DNA of 64,000 nucleotides from Candidatus Kouleothrix ribensis (GTDB lineage Bacteria > Chloroflexota > Chloroflexia > Chloroflexales > Roseiflexaceae): contig JADKGW010000001.1 in NCBI GenBank assembly GCA_016722075.1, positions 2,666,001-2,730,000 of the forward strand, written 5' to 3'. The notes below the pieces were generated by a model, which ran no database searches, was not told the DNA's origin, and saw only the letters and a list, made by a program, of their open reading frames with translations. Each line of letters starts with the position of its first letter. The first letter of the stretch is position 1. Shown here piece by piece: positions 50,833 through 59,884 of the stretch. The position numbers and the translations under genes are program-made.

Positions 50833-51408
50833 TTATGTGATACCAGCTCCGCTATAGCCATTCATTGCTGCGGTAAAGCCCTCGCGCAGCACACTCTCGG
50901 CCGCATCGGCGACGCGCGCGATGATCGCGGGCAGTGCGGCGGCCTCTTCGCGTGTAAAACGGCCAAGCACATAGCTGGCGGCGTCGCGGCCGGGCGGCCC
51001 CTGCCCGATGCCCACGCGGATGCGCGGGAAGACCTGGCTGCCCAGCAGGCTCACCACCGACTTCATGCCGTTGTGGGTGCCGGCACTGCCGCGCTCGCGC
51101 AGCCGCAGTGTGCCAAACGGCAGATCCAGGTCGTCGTAGATCACCAGCAGGTTCTGATCGGCCGGTAGCTTGTACCATTGGCACAGGCCTACGGCTGCCT
51201 GGCCGATCAGATTCATGTAGGTGAACGGCTTGGCCAGCGCTACGCGTTGCCCGGCAATCGTGCCAGTGGCCACGCGCGACTTGGCCAGCTTCGTGTCGAA
51301 GCCTAGCCCGTGCCGGCGAGCCAGCTCGTTCACACACTGAAACCCGATGTTATGGCGCGTCTTGGCATATTCTTCGCCAGGGTTGCCCAACCCCAGAATG
51401 ATCCACAC
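50833..51408 (-). CDS. pth: Peptidyl-tRNA hydrolase
   Basis: 191 residues, the family length. ILGLGNPGEEYAKTRHNIGF carries the catalytic His of RHNxG. KPFTYMNLIG, VIYDDLDLPFG and GSAGTHNGMKSV are further Pth motifs. It frees tRNA from prematurely released peptidyl-tRNA. The start is the GTG at 51408, whose Shine-Dalgarno is weak. Confidence 0.95.
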   Translation of the reverse strand: MWIILGLGNPGEEYAKTRHNIGFQCVNELARRHGLGFDTKLAKSRVATGTIAGQRVALAKPFTYMNLIGQAAVGLCQWYKLPADQNLLVIYDDLDLPFGTLRLRERGSAGTHNGMKSVVSLLGSQVFPRIRVGIGQGPPGRDAASYVLGRFTREEAAALPAIIARVADAAESVLREGFTAAMNGYSGAGIT

Positions 51409-51519
51409 GGTTGTTCTCGCTCACTCTGGCTAGTACCGATCGACAGCAATCCGCTTCGGGTTGGCCGCCTGCCGCCTGCAACCGGCAACGAATGTGCGCC
51501 AGGCGGTACTGCATCGTTT

Positions 51520-51562
51520 GTGCTTTCGATTGTGCGCTCGTAGAGCACACAATCGAAAGCAC
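51520..51562. repeat. Long hairpin in pth upstream region
   Basis: GTGCTTTCGATTGTGCGCT (51520-51538) and AGCACACAATCGAAAGCAC (51544-51562) pair over 19 bp with one mismatch around a five-base loop. There is no T-run on either side. It immediately precedes dispersed repeat copy C. Confidence 0.75.
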
Positions 51563-51572
51563 GAGAACAGAA

Positions 51573-51620
51573 ACGTACCATGCTGCCGCAGGCAAAACGC
51601 CTGCTGCGTAAGTCCTGTCA
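51573..51620 (+). repeat. Dispersed approx. 48-bp repeat, copy C
   Basis: ACGTACC, ATGCTGCCGCAGGC, then CTGCGTAAGTCCTGTCA. It is the closest match to copy B. Confidence 0.65.
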
Positions 51621-51647
51621 ATAGCGATATACAAGCAAACTGACCCA

Positions 51648-53510
51648 CTAGATGCGTGTCTGCGAGCGATGCAGCCGCACGGTGCGTAGCAGCAGTGTCA
51701 GGCCCAGCAGCGCGAACCCCGAGATCGGCACGCCCGTGCTGGTATTCGGCAGCTCAGGCGCCGGCTTCGACGTGGGCGCTACCGTCGCCACCGGCTGGCT
51801 GGTCGCGGCCAGGGTAGCCGATGGCAGCGCCGTGCTCGTTGGGGTAGCCGGCGCCGGCGTTGCCGCAGCGGTGGCGCTGCTGGCCGGCGTAGCAGCCTGG
51901 GCCACCGGGCCGGGCGAGCCGACGATCAGCACGGTGACGACGTTCGAGCGCAGCGGCTGCACCAGCCCGTCGTAGGTCGCCTCGGCCTGGCTGACCAGCC
52001 GTGTACCGGCTTCAATGTTGTCTCTGATCTTGGCACGAATCGCGATCTCGACGCCTTTATCGGGTGCGAGTGCCGCGAGCTTGAGCGTTACCAGGTTGCC
52101 CTGCACCTGTGGCTCGCCGACATCGGATTTCTGCCCCAGGATCTGGAGATTGGCCGGCAGGCTGCTGGCGATCTGTACGTTTTTCAGATCGCCGGTCTTC
52201 TGCGTGTTGCGGAATGCAATCACGTAGTTGACCTCCTGGCCGGCGAAGGCGCTGCCCCAGTCGCTGGCCATGCGGAAGTAGGTGCTCGGCGGCGTTGGCG
52301 ATGGCACACTAGTAGGCGTAGCAGTCGCCGCACCTGGCTGAGCCGTCGTGCCCGGCCGCGGTGTGGCGCGGGCCGCACCCGGCCGCGGCGTGGCGCGGGC
52401 TGCGCCTGGCCGCGGGGTTGGCGGTAGCGGCGGCAGCAGCGGCGAAGTTGGCTGAGGCGGCGTCGGGTTCGAGCCGCCACCACCGCCGCCGCCGCCACCT
52501 GGCTTCGCGGTCGGTTTCTCGGTTGGGGCCGGCCCATTGGTCGGCGATGGGCCAGTCGTGGGCGATGGGCCAGTCGTGGGCGATGGGCCGGTTGTAGGCG
52601 ATGGGCCGGTCGTGGCAGTTGCCGGCTGCGGGCCGGTGTTGGCAATATCAACCGACACCACATCCGACGACGCTGTGAACTGGCGGTCATCTTGCGCCGC
52701 TGCCTGGTTGGCCACGCGCGAGCCAGCCGTGGCGCTGCCACGTACCTTAACCGCGATGTTGATCGTGACTGGCTGGTTATTCTGCACCGGCACCGTGCAT
52801 GTTACCCGCTGGCCCGACACCGAGCAATTGCCCTGAGTGGCGTTGGCGCCGGTCACCTCGAGCGCGCTCTCGACTGTGTCGCGCACCTCGACCGAGGTGA
52901 CAGTGGTGCTGTTGCTGAATACCGAGAGTGTATAGTTGAAGGCCTGGCCAAGCTGCACCAGCGATGTCGATGCGCTCTTAAACAGACGCAGCGGCGGCTC
53001 GCCGGTCACCGGGGTGAGCGTCGCCGTCGGCGTGCCCGGCACGGTCGTCGGCGTCGTGGCAACCGTCGCAGTCGCGTCGGTCGTGGCAGTCGGGCCGCTG
53101 GTCTCGGTCGGGCCGGTCGTGGCGGTCGGGCCGGTCGTAGCCGTCGGGCCAGTCGTGGCGGTCGGGCCGCTAGTCTCGGTCGGGCCAGTCGTGGCGGTCG
53201 CGCCAGTCGTAGCCGTCGGGCCAGTCGTAGCGGTCGGGCCAGTCGTGGCAGTCGGGCCGCTAGTCTCGGTCGGGCCGGTCGTGGCGGTCGCGCCAGTGGT
53301 TGGCACGGTTGTGCTACCATCAGGCGTCTGGGTTACCCGCTGATCGCGCGGCGCGGCGGGTGCGCTGCTCGGGTTGACCCAGCGGTACGCTTCAGTGTAG
53401 AGTGGAAAAACGATCATGAGCAGCGCAACCACGAGCATCCCGAGCTCGAGGAACGTCCAGCGCGCAGGCCCGCGGCCAGGCTTTGATCGAGTGTTGCGAA
53501 AACGTTGCAT
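51648..53510 (-). CDS. DUF11-repeat surface protein with LPxT sorting signal
   Basis: 620 residues. An N-terminal hydrophobic segment (FLELGMLVVALLMIVFPLYT) exports or anchors it. Next is a Thr/Pro-rich spacer of tandem ATTGPT/ETSGPT units (about 55-155), a DUF11 domain (about 175-290), a TGPSPT and Gly-run linker, a Pro/Arg/Ala tandem stretch, and a second DUF11 domain (about 415-530). The C-terminus has LPNTS, a hydrophobic helix and a basic tail: a classic sortase signal. It lies 26 bp downstream of the sortase gene in the same operon and is its probable substrate. The spacer DNA is itself repetitive, so length may vary between strains. Confidence 0.85.
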   Translation of the reverse strand: MQRFRNTRSKPGRGPARWTFLELGMLVVALLMIVFPLYTEAYRWVNPSSAPAAPRDQRVTQTPDGSTTVPTTGATATTGPTETSGPTATTGPTATTGPTATTGATATTGPTETSGPTATTGPTATTGPTATTGPTETSGPTATTDATATVATTPTTVPGTPTATLTPVTGEPPLRLFKSASTSLVQLGQAFNYTLSVFSNSTTVTSVEVRDTVESALEVTGANATQGNCSVSGQRVTCTVPVQNNQPVTINIAVKVRGSATAGSRVANQAAAQDDRQFTASSDVVSVDIANTGPQPATATTGPSPTTGPSPTTGPSPTTGPSPTNGPAPTEKPTAKPGGGGGGGGGSNPTPPQPTSPLLPPLPPTPRPGAARATPRPGAARATPRPGTTAQPGAATATPTSVPSPTPPSTYFRMASDWGSAFAGQEVNYVIAFRNTQKTGDLKNVQIASSLPANLQILGQKSDVGEPQVQGNLVTLKLAALAPDKGVEIAIRAKIRDNIEAGTRLVSQAEATYDGLVQPLRSNVVTVLIVGSPGPVAQAATPASSATAAATPAPATPTSTALPSATLAATSQPVATVAPTSKPAPELPNTSTGVPISGFALLGLTLLLRTVRLHRSQTRI

Positions 53511-53536
53511 ACCTTTATTCCCCCGGCGATGCCCGG

Positions 53537-54415
53537 CTACGGGCGTGGCGACGGTTTTGAGTCAACCAGTTCGGCGATGACCACCAGGCGTTGCGTATCC
53601 CAGTTCGTGCAGGTCATCAGGGTCAGGATCGGCGACGGCGTGGCATCGAGCACTTCGACCTGGTTGGGCCAGACGCTCTTCGCCTCGTGAACACGGTACT
53701 GGTAGCGCCAGCCACCGGCATCGAGAAAGATATCGGCGCCTGGCTCGAGCGCACCAAGATCGCGAAAGACGGCGCCGCGCAGCCCGGCATGGCCGGCCAG
53801 CACGGTGTTGCCGGAGTCCTCGGGCAGGCTGGTGCCGTGCAGAAAACCGGCCGCGTAGTCGGCAACTTCCCAGGCGCCATCGACCACAAACACCTCTTTC
53901 ACCGGCGTGTCGAGCGCGATCGACGGAATGATCAGGCGGGTTGGCTGCGGCGCGGCCACCACCGGCGCACTCACGCCACCCTGGCGCGGCGCGATGAACT
54001 CATCCTCGGGCGGCCGCTCCATGTCGGTGGTGGTGTAGGGCAGCAGAATGGCCGGGTCGCGGCGCTGCGGCCTGGTGCTGCTGCCTGGCGCGGCAGCCAC
54101 CGCCACCGGCGCAGGCGCCACCGGGCTCTGGTACTCGTGCAGCCAATCGCGCACCGGGCCATCGATCAGCCAGTAGCCGAACACCAGCAGCGCGGCGGCG
54201 ATCACCACACGCTCGGCGTACACCAGCACTGCATCAACCCAGGTGCGCAGCAAAAAGCCCTGTAGGGCATGCCGGCGCTGCTCGCTGGTCGATCGCAGCG
54301 CAATCGGCGCAAGCCGCCGGTCGCGTTGTTCCGGCGGCGCCTCGATCAGCGTTTGCAGCAGATCGACCTCGGCCTGTTTACGGGATGTGCTACCGGAACG
54401 ACGTCGGATCGGCAT
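53537..54415 (-). CDS. Sortase (class D/E/F type)
   Basis: 292 residues. A cytoplasmic, charged N-terminus is followed by one transmembrane helix (VVIAAALLVFGYWLIDG, about 70-86), a Pro-rich linker and the catalytic domain. NTVLAGHAGL holds the catalytic His, LTLMTCTNWDTQRLVV the TLxTC cysteine and the conserved Arg. It joins LPxT-bearing proteins to the cell wall. It is transcribed just before the LPNTS protein. GAGGG lies six bases before the ATG. Confidence 0.9.
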   Translation of the reverse strand: MPIRRRSGSTSRKQAEVDLLQTLIEAPPEQRDRRLAPIALRSTSEQRRHALQGFLLRTWVDAVLVYAERVVIAAALLVFGYWLIDGPVRDWLHEYQSPVAPAPVAVAAAPGSSTRPQRRDPAILLPYTTTDMERPPEDEFIAPRQGGVSAPVVAAPQPTRLIIPSIALDTPVKEVFVVDGAWEVADYAAGFLHGTSLPEDSGNTVLAGHAGLRGAVFRDLGALEPGADIFLDAGGWRYQYRVHEAKSVWPNQVEVLDATPSPILTLMTCTNWDTQRLVVIAELVDSKPSPRP

Positions 54416-54611
54416 GCTGGCCCTCGCGGCGTCACGCTCACCAGCCTATGCGCGCGCCAATGAGGCGATTATACACTAGGCATGGCAAGCATGCAATAGG
54501 ACAAAGGTAACTGATGGGGAATAAACGGGTCATGTGTCGGATGAGTGTAAAGTGATCCGTCAGGCGGCCTGCCCGGATGGTTGAGCCGGCCACGTGCGAC
54601 GCAGCGGCATT

Positions 54612-55739
54612 CTAGCAAGGGCCTACCGCCTCGGCAATCGAGTGGAAACCATCGCGCCGCAGCCGGGCAGCCAGGCCGCGTTTAATCGCCAGGGAGACGC
54701 CCGGCCCCTGGTAGATCAGGCCAGTGTAGAGCTGCACCAGGCTCGCGCCGGCGCGGATGTGTGCATACGCGTCGTCGGCGCTCGACACGCCGCCCACGCC
54801 AATGATCGGCACACGCCCGCCCGTAAGCGCGGCCAGCTGGGCGATCACTCGGCGTGAGCGCTCGGCCAGCGGCCGGCCGCTCAGGCCGCCGGCTTCGCGC
54901 GCCAGCGGGCTGCGCAGCTCGCTCCGATCGAGGGTCGTATTTGTGGCGATAAAGCCGCTGATCGCGGTGGCCACGCCGGCTGCCACTACTTCGGCCAGCT
55001 GCTCGGCGGTCTCGTCGGGCGAGATTTTGAGCAACAGCGGGCGCGGATGGGCCAGGCCGCGGTTCATGCGCGCCAGCTCGCCCAGCAGCTGTTCGAGCGC
55101 GGCGCGCTCGTGCAGTTTGCGCAGGCCCGGCGTGTTCGGCGACGAAATATTGATCGCGACGTAGTCGGCCAGCGGCGCCAGCGCAGCAAACGCGGCCAGG
55201 TAGTCCTCGGCGGCGCGCGCCAGCTCGGTAGTGCGGTTCTTGCCGATGTTCACGCCAACAATTGGCGCGCCGAGCACCGGCAAGCGCGAAGCGAGCATTC
55301 CTGGTTGGTTCCTGGTGCTCGATGCTCGAGTCTGGCGGTAGTCGCGCAGGTTGCGCGCGACCGCGAGCATACCGGGGCTGTTGAAGCCCATGCGGTTGAT
55401 CAGCGCGCGGTCGGCCGGCAGGCGGAACATGCGCGGGCGCGGGTTGCCGGGCTGCGGGCGCGGCGTGACGGTGCCAACCTCGACATGGCCAAAGCCGAGC
55501 GCGGCGATCGGCCCGATCAGCACGCCGCGCTTGTCGAAGCCGGCCGCCAGGCCAAGCGGGTTGGACAGGCGCAGCCCGGCCAGCTCAGTCGCCAGGATCG
55601 GGTCGTCGGGGCCGCCGAGCGCGCCGAGCAGGCCGGGCAGCGGCGTGGTGCCGGCCGCGCGCAGCAGCCCGCTCACCAGGGTATGCGCGCGCTCGGCGTC
55701 CAGGCGGAACAGCAGCGGCTTGAGGATCTGGTAAAGCAT
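54612..55739 (-). CDS. pyrD: Dihydroorotate dehydrogenase, class 2
   Basis: 375 residues from the ATG at 55739; the upstream extension is repeat DNA. The N-terminal helices (MLYQILKPLLFRLDAERAH) and GTVTPRPQPGNPRPRMFRL are class 2 (quinone-linked, membrane-associated) features. FMN contacts include GVNIGKN, NISSPNTPGLR and IIGVGGVSS. It oxidises dihydroorotate to orotate. Between GFNSPG and GVNIGKN there are about 20 more residues than in E. coli PyrD; the extra part (RASSTRNQPGMLASR) is encoded by a short repeat-like stretch (55285-55345). It ends the pyr operon. Confidence 0.93.
   Translation of the reverse strand: MLYQILKPLLFRLDAERAHTLVSGLLRAAGTTPLPGLLGALGGPDDPILATELAGLRLSNPLGLAAGFDKRGVLIGPIAALGFGHVEVGTVTPRPQPGNPRPRMFRLPADRALINRMGFNSPGMLAVARNLRDYRQTRASSTRNQPGMLASRLPVLGAPIVGVNIGKNRTTELARAAEDYLAAFAALAPLADYVAINISSPNTPGLRKLHERAALEQLLGELARMNRGLAHPRPLLLKISPDETAEQLAEVVAAGVATAISGFIATNTTLDRSELRSPLAREAGGLSGRPLAERSRRVIAQLAALTGGRVPIIGVGGVSSADDAYAHIRAGASLVQLYTGLIYQGPGVSLAIKRGLAARLRRDGFHSIAEAVGPC
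55285..55345 (-). repeat. Probable repeat insertion inside pyrD
   Basis: The stretch holds an inverted pair CGAGCAT (55292-55298) and ATGCTCG (55322-55328) around a TTCCTGG direct repeat. It coincides with the extra residues of PyrD and keeps the frame. Confidence 0.45.
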
Positions 55740-55783
55740 TGTTCCGATCGCCACACAATCATCGTGCTGCCGCAGGCCCACTG

Positions 55784-55831
55784 CCAACCTGCCAACCTGC
55801 CAACCTGCCAACCTGCCAACCTGCCAACCTG
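55784..55831. repeat. CCAACCTG x 6, satellite copy 7
   Basis: Six perfect copies of the 8-bp unit in the 111-bp gap between pyrK and pyrD, inside the operon. Confidence 0.92.
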
Positions 55832-55850
55832 CCGCGATGGTTAACCGGCG

Positions 55851-56705
55851 CTAGGCTGGTAGGTCGCGCATATCGAATACCGGGCCATCGCTACACAGCA
55901 TGCGCGTACCATTGCGCAGCTTGGTGGCGCACACGCCGCACGCGCCCACGCCGCAGATCAGCGGCCCCTCGAGCAGCACGCTGGCGAATCCGCGCTCCCA
56001 GCGGTATTTGACGGCACGAATGGCTTCCGCGAGCGCCGGGAGCTGGGCGGCCGGCAATGCCGCGCAGATCTGATCGGCCCAACCAATCGGCGAGGGCGCG
56101 CGCGGCGGCTGGGCGATTGGCACGGCGGCTGCGCGCTGGCGCTTGTTCGCATTGCCTGCCTGCTCGGGCGGCACGACCTGCTGGCCGGCCAGCAGGTCAG
56201 TCGCGGCGCCGGGCGTCGTCTGGTACTCGACCTCGCCAGGCAGCATGTAGGCCGGCGGCAGGCTGGCGGCGTCGGCACCGCCGGCCAGTAGCGTCACCGC
56301 CACCCCCTGGGCTGCCGCTGCATCGGCCAGCAGCAGCAGCGCCGGCAGGCCCGCGCCAGCGCCGATCAGCAGCAGCGTGCGCGTGCGCCGATCGAGCGCG
56401 AACGGCTGCCCGAACGGCCCGAGCACGTCGAGCGTGTCGCCGGCACGCCCGCGCGCCAGCCATGCCAGCCCGCGCTCGGCCGGCTCGTACAGCAGCGCGA
56501 TCTGGCCAAGCGCCGCAGCGGCCGCCGCCACGAACAGCGGCCGCCGCAGCAGCGGGTCGTAGCTGCCGGCCTCGGCGCAGCGCAGCAGCAGATACTGGCC
56601 GCTGCGCACACTGCGCGCCAGGTCGGGCGCGTCGAGCGTCAGCCAGTGCAGCCGCGCAGTCACAGCACGCTGCTCGACGATAGTCAGCTGGCGGAGCTGG
56701 TTCAT
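55851..56705 (-). CDS. pyrK: PyrK-like electron transfer subunit
   Basis: 284 residues. The FAD-binding barrel has GQYLLLRCAE and RRPLFV, the NAD-binding part LLIGAGAGLPALLLLA, and the C-terminal 2Fe-2S cysteines are in CGVGACGVCATKLRNG plus MLC. This is the PyrK family, which links class 1B PyrD to NAD+. A His-less, Gln/Lys-rich insert (about 185-205) is not conserved in the family. It starts 18 bp after pyrC. The PyrD beside it is class 2, which does not normally use PyrK. Confidence 0.88.
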   Translation of the reverse strand: MNQLRQLTIVEQRAVTARLHWLTLDAPDLARSVRSGQYLLLRCAEAGSYDPLLRRPLFVAAAAAALGQIALLYEPAERGLAWLARGRAGDTLDVLGPFGQPFALDRRTRTLLLIGAGAGLPALLLLADAAAAQGVAVTLLAGGADAASLPPAYMLPGEVEYQTTPGAATDLLAGQQVVPPEQAGNANKRQRAAAVPIAQPPRAPSPIGWADQICAALPAAQLPALAEAIRAVKYRWERGFASVLLEGPLICGVGACGVCATKLRNGTRMLCSDGPVFDMRDLPA

Positions 56706-56723
56706 GGCGTTATGTGGAGTGGC

Positions 56724-58217
56724 TTAGGCTTCATCGGACAGAATGCCCGGCAGCTTGGAAGTTTGCTGTAGCACGCCAGTGCTGACACCGAAGTTGCCGC
56801 GCCGGAAGGCGATCCGCCCCTGGTACATCGTCAGCATCACCTGGCCCTTGAGCCGCTGGCCCTGCAGCGGCGAGTTGTGGCCCTTCGAGGCGAACTTCGC
56901 CGTGTCCACGACCCAGGCGTAATCGGGGTCGAAGATCACGATGTCGGCAGGCGCGCCGGGCCGCAGCGTCGCAGGCGTGCGCCCGAGCACCGAGGCCGGC
57001 CCCTCGGTCAGCTTGGCCACCATATTCACCAGATCCATCTCGCCACGATGCACCAGCGTCAGCACCAGGCCCAGCGCGGTTTCTAGCCCCGAGATGCCCG
57101 GCGCGGCCAGCCGATACTCGCAGTGTTTATCGACATAGCTATGCGGCGCGTGGTCGGTCGCAATTGCGTCGATCGTGCCGTCGCGCAGGCCCTCGATCAG
57201 CGCCTCGATATCCTCATCGGTGCGCAGCGGCGGGCTGACGCGCGTGCTGGTGTCGTAGGGCGGGATGCGCGTAGGATCGAGCCACGAGGGCAGCCCCAGC
57301 TCGGGCTCGGGGCGGCGCTTGCGCTTGCCGCGCGGCTCGGGCCGGGCCGGCGGCGCGGGTGGGGCAATTGGCTCACCGAGCGCGCCCAGCACCCAGCGAT
57401 CGGTGAGCGTCAGGTGGTGCGGCGTGACCTCGGCGGTCACGTATACGCCGCGCTCTTTAGCCGCGCGCACCAGCGCCACGCCGCCAGCAGTGCTGACGTG
57501 GCAGATATGGATGTGCGCGCCGGTCATCTCGGCCAACGCGATGTCGCGGGCGATCTGCACCTCTTCGGCTGCGGATGGGTAGCCCGGCAGGCCCAGCCGG
57601 GTGCTAATCGCGCCCTCGTGCATAGCCCAGCCAGAGCTAAGCGTCAGGTCTTCGCAGTGGCTCATGATCGGCAGGCCGAGCATGGCCGCGTAGGCCAGCG
57701 CGTTGCGCATCACTGCCGGGTCGCTCACCGGGCTGCCGTCGTCGCTGAAGGCGATGCAGCCGGCCTCGGCCAGCTCGGCCAGCTCAGTCAGGTGCTTGCC
57801 CGAGCGGCCGATCGTCACCGCGCCGATCGGCTCGACGCGCACCGTGCCGTGCTCGCGCGCGGTTTCGAGCACCTGGCGCACCACCGCCGCGCGATCGTGC
57901 GGTGGGCGCGTGTTGGGCATGGCGCACACGGTGGTGAAGCCGCCGCGCGCCGCCGCCGCCGTGCCGGTGGCGATCGTCTCTTTATGCTCCTCGCCCGGCT
58001 CGCGCAGGTGCGTGTGCAGATCGATGAAGCCAGGCGCGATCACCGCGCCGCGCGCGTTGATCACCTCCACATCGTCGCCAATCGGGTCGTGCTCAATCGA
58101 GAGCTCGGCCAGGTCCATCACACGTGCAACCTTGCCGTTCTCGATCAGCACATTGCCGACGGTTGCGACGCGGCGGGCCGGGTCGATGATCGAGCCATTC
58201 TTGATGAAGTAGCGCAT
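56724..58217 (-). CDS. pyrC: Dihydroorotase
   Basis: 497 residues. PGFIDLHTHLREPG gives the HxH zinc ligands; CAMPNTRPP, MSHCEDL, CHVSTAGG, TPHHLTLTD and DAIATDHAPHS give the other metal ligands and the catalytic Asp of type I dihydroorotases. It cyclises carbamoyl-aspartate. Longer than usual (about 430) because of a Pro/Arg/Lys-rich insert at about 285-315. AGAGGT lies before the ATG at 58217. It is followed within 18 bp by pyrK. Confidence 0.95.
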   Translation of the reverse strand: MRYFIKNGSIIDPARRVATVGNVLIENGKVARVMDLAELSIEHDPIGDDVEVINARGAVIAPGFIDLHTHLREPGEEHKETIATGTAAAARGGFTTVCAMPNTRPPHDRAAVVRQVLETAREHGTVRVEPIGAVTIGRSGKHLTELAELAEAGCIAFSDDGSPVSDPAVMRNALAYAAMLGLPIMSHCEDLTLSSGWAMHEGAISTRLGLPGYPSAAEEVQIARDIALAEMTGAHIHICHVSTAGGVALVRAAKERGVYVTAEVTPHHLTLTDRWVLGALGEPIAPPAPPARPEPRGKRKRRPEPELGLPSWLDPTRIPPYDTSTRVSPPLRTDEDIEALIEGLRDGTIDAIATDHAPHSYVDKHCEYRLAAPGISGLETALGLVLTLVHRGEMDLVNMVAKLTEGPASVLGRTPATLRPGAPADIVIFDPDYAWVVDTAKFASKGHNSPLQGQRLKGQVMLTMYQGRIAFRRGNFGVSTGVLQQTSKLPGILSDEA

Positions 58218-58343
58218 TGGGTACCTCTGCTCTAGCTATGCCGCGCGCAGCGGTCGGGTTGCCGGCTCCGGCAGGGTGATACGTTCCGATCGATTGCTGC
58301 TCTATATTTCACGCCTGGCTACGCCCCAATCAGCGCAGCTGCG

Positions 58344-59858
58344 TCAAACTTCTGCGCCGGGTGCAGCGCGCAGCGCACGCCACAGGCCAGCCGCTGCCAG
58401 CACCAGCAGCGCCACGAACCCGGCCGAGGTGAGCGTGGCCCACGGCTCGGGGAAGCCAAACTGCGGCTGGCTCAGCCCAAAGCTGACGATCGGTATGCTC
58501 GACAGGTTGAGCATGCGCATGTGCGCCAGGATCGGCGAGTAGGCCGGCTGGTACAGGTAGATCGCCTCGCGGCTGATCTCGCCGCGGGTCAGCTGGTCGA
58601 TATACTGGTTGAAGTCGACCAGAATGCCGAGCAGGTTCACAAATAGGCCCAGCGGCAGCAGGCCGAGCAGCGCGCGCCGGCCGGCCGGCCGCTCGAGCAG
58701 CGTGCCCAGCGGCAGCACCAGGAACGGCATTAGTGGCACCAGGAAGCGCGGCCCCCAGCCCCAGCCGGCCCACCAGATCCACCACAGCGCGCTCTGCACC
58801 AGCGTGATCGCCACGAGCAGGCCGATCAGCGCCGCCGCAGGCCGGAAGCGCCGGGCAAACGGCCCGATCGCCCAGGGCAGCGCCAGCAGCAGCGGCACAT
58901 ACAGGAACACCGACTTGCCGGGGCTTAGCAGCAGGCCATACAGCCCCTCGAGCAGGTTGCCACTGAAGCTTTCGCCGGCGTAGCCGCGCTCGAGCGGCGT
59001 TCGGAAGCGCACCCAGTTGTAGCCCGCCAGCATAAGCGCGAACGGCGCCAGGCCCACGGCGAGCCACAGGCACTGGCGCACAAACAGCCCCTGCCGAGCG
59101 CTCAGGCGCCGGCCAGGCGCGCCGGCCAGGCGGCTCTCGCCAGTGGGTGCCGGGTAGGCTTCAGCGCAACTAAGCCACAGGTAGGCCAGCAGCGCCGGCA
59201 GCAGCACCAGCCCGCCCACGCGCGTGAATATCGCATAGCCACAGGCCAGCCCGGCCAGCAGCGGCCGGCGCGTTTCGATCGCCAGCGCGGCCAGCAGCAA
59301 ACACGCCGTGAACAGCGGCTCGCTAAAGAAGAACCGGCTGTAGGGCCATGCCAGCGTGCCGATACCGAACAGCAGCGCTAGCGCCACGCCGGTATACACC
59401 GAGCGATACAGCCGCGTGGCCCAGACGCACAGCAGGCCGCCGGTTAGCGCGGTGGCCAGCGCGGGCAGCAGCAGCGCCACAAACCGGCCGACATAGAATG
59501 CGCCTGGCCCGGCGCCGATCGCCGCGCCGAGCAGGTAGCGACCAAACGCGTATAGCGGCGCGGCCGCCAGCGGCTGGCCCAGGCCATATTTCGAAAACAG
59601 GTAGCCATCGGCGCGGCGCAGCGTCTGCGGGTAGATCGCGGCACCCTCGGGCAGCGAGACGGTGCGCTCGTCGACCAGGCGCATGCTGGTGATCAACATC
59701 ACCTCGCCGTCGCTGATGAACGGCTGCCCGCCGGTGCTGAGCAAATAGATCGCCAGCAGCAGCAGCCCGGCCCAGCTTGCCGCGCCCCGCGCGCTCAGGT
59801 TCCTTTGATCGTGTGGTTGAATGGCCAATCTGATCTCTTGAAACGTACGGCCTTTCAA
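58344..59858 (-). CDS. Multi-pass GT-C-like membrane protein in pyr operon
   Basis: About 504 residues with at least ten hydrophobic segments and an early SDGEVMLITSMRLVD loop, placed like the acidic loop of GT-C (PMT/ArnT-type) membrane glycosyltransferases. RADGYLFSKYGLGQPLAAAP and SRFFFSEPLFTACLLLAA are also typical. It would transfer a lipid-linked sugar or mannose at the membrane. The start is uncertain: TTG at 59858 or TTG at 59828, neither with a good ribosome binding site. It sits between pyrB and pyrC, with no evident link to pyrimidine synthesis beyond co-transcription. Confidence 0.72.
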   Translation of the reverse strand: MKGRTFQEIRLAIQPHDQRNLSARGAASWAGLLLLAIYLLSTGGQPFISDGEVMLITSMRLVDERTVSLPEGAAIYPQTLRRADGYLFSKYGLGQPLAAAPLYAFGRYLLGAAIGAGPGAFYVGRFVALLLPALATALTGGLLCVWATRLYRSVYTGVALALLFGIGTLAWPYSRFFFSEPLFTACLLLAALAIETRRPLLAGLACGYAIFTRVGGLVLLPALLAYLWLSCAEAYPAPTGESRLAGAPGRRLSARQGLFVRQCLWLAVGLAPFALMLAGYNWVRFRTPLERGYAGESFSGNLLEGLYGLLLSPGKSVFLYVPLLLALPWAIGPFARRFRPAAALIGLLVAITLVQSALWWIWWAGWGWGPRFLVPLMPFLVLPLGTLLERPAGRRALLGLLPLGLFVNLLGILVDFNQYIDQLTRGEISREAIYLYQPAYSPILAHMRMLNLSSIPIVSFGLSQPQFGFPEPWATLTSAGFVALLVLAAAGLWRALRAAPGAEV

Positions 59859-59884
59859 ACAATCGCGTACAAACCCCGCATAGC

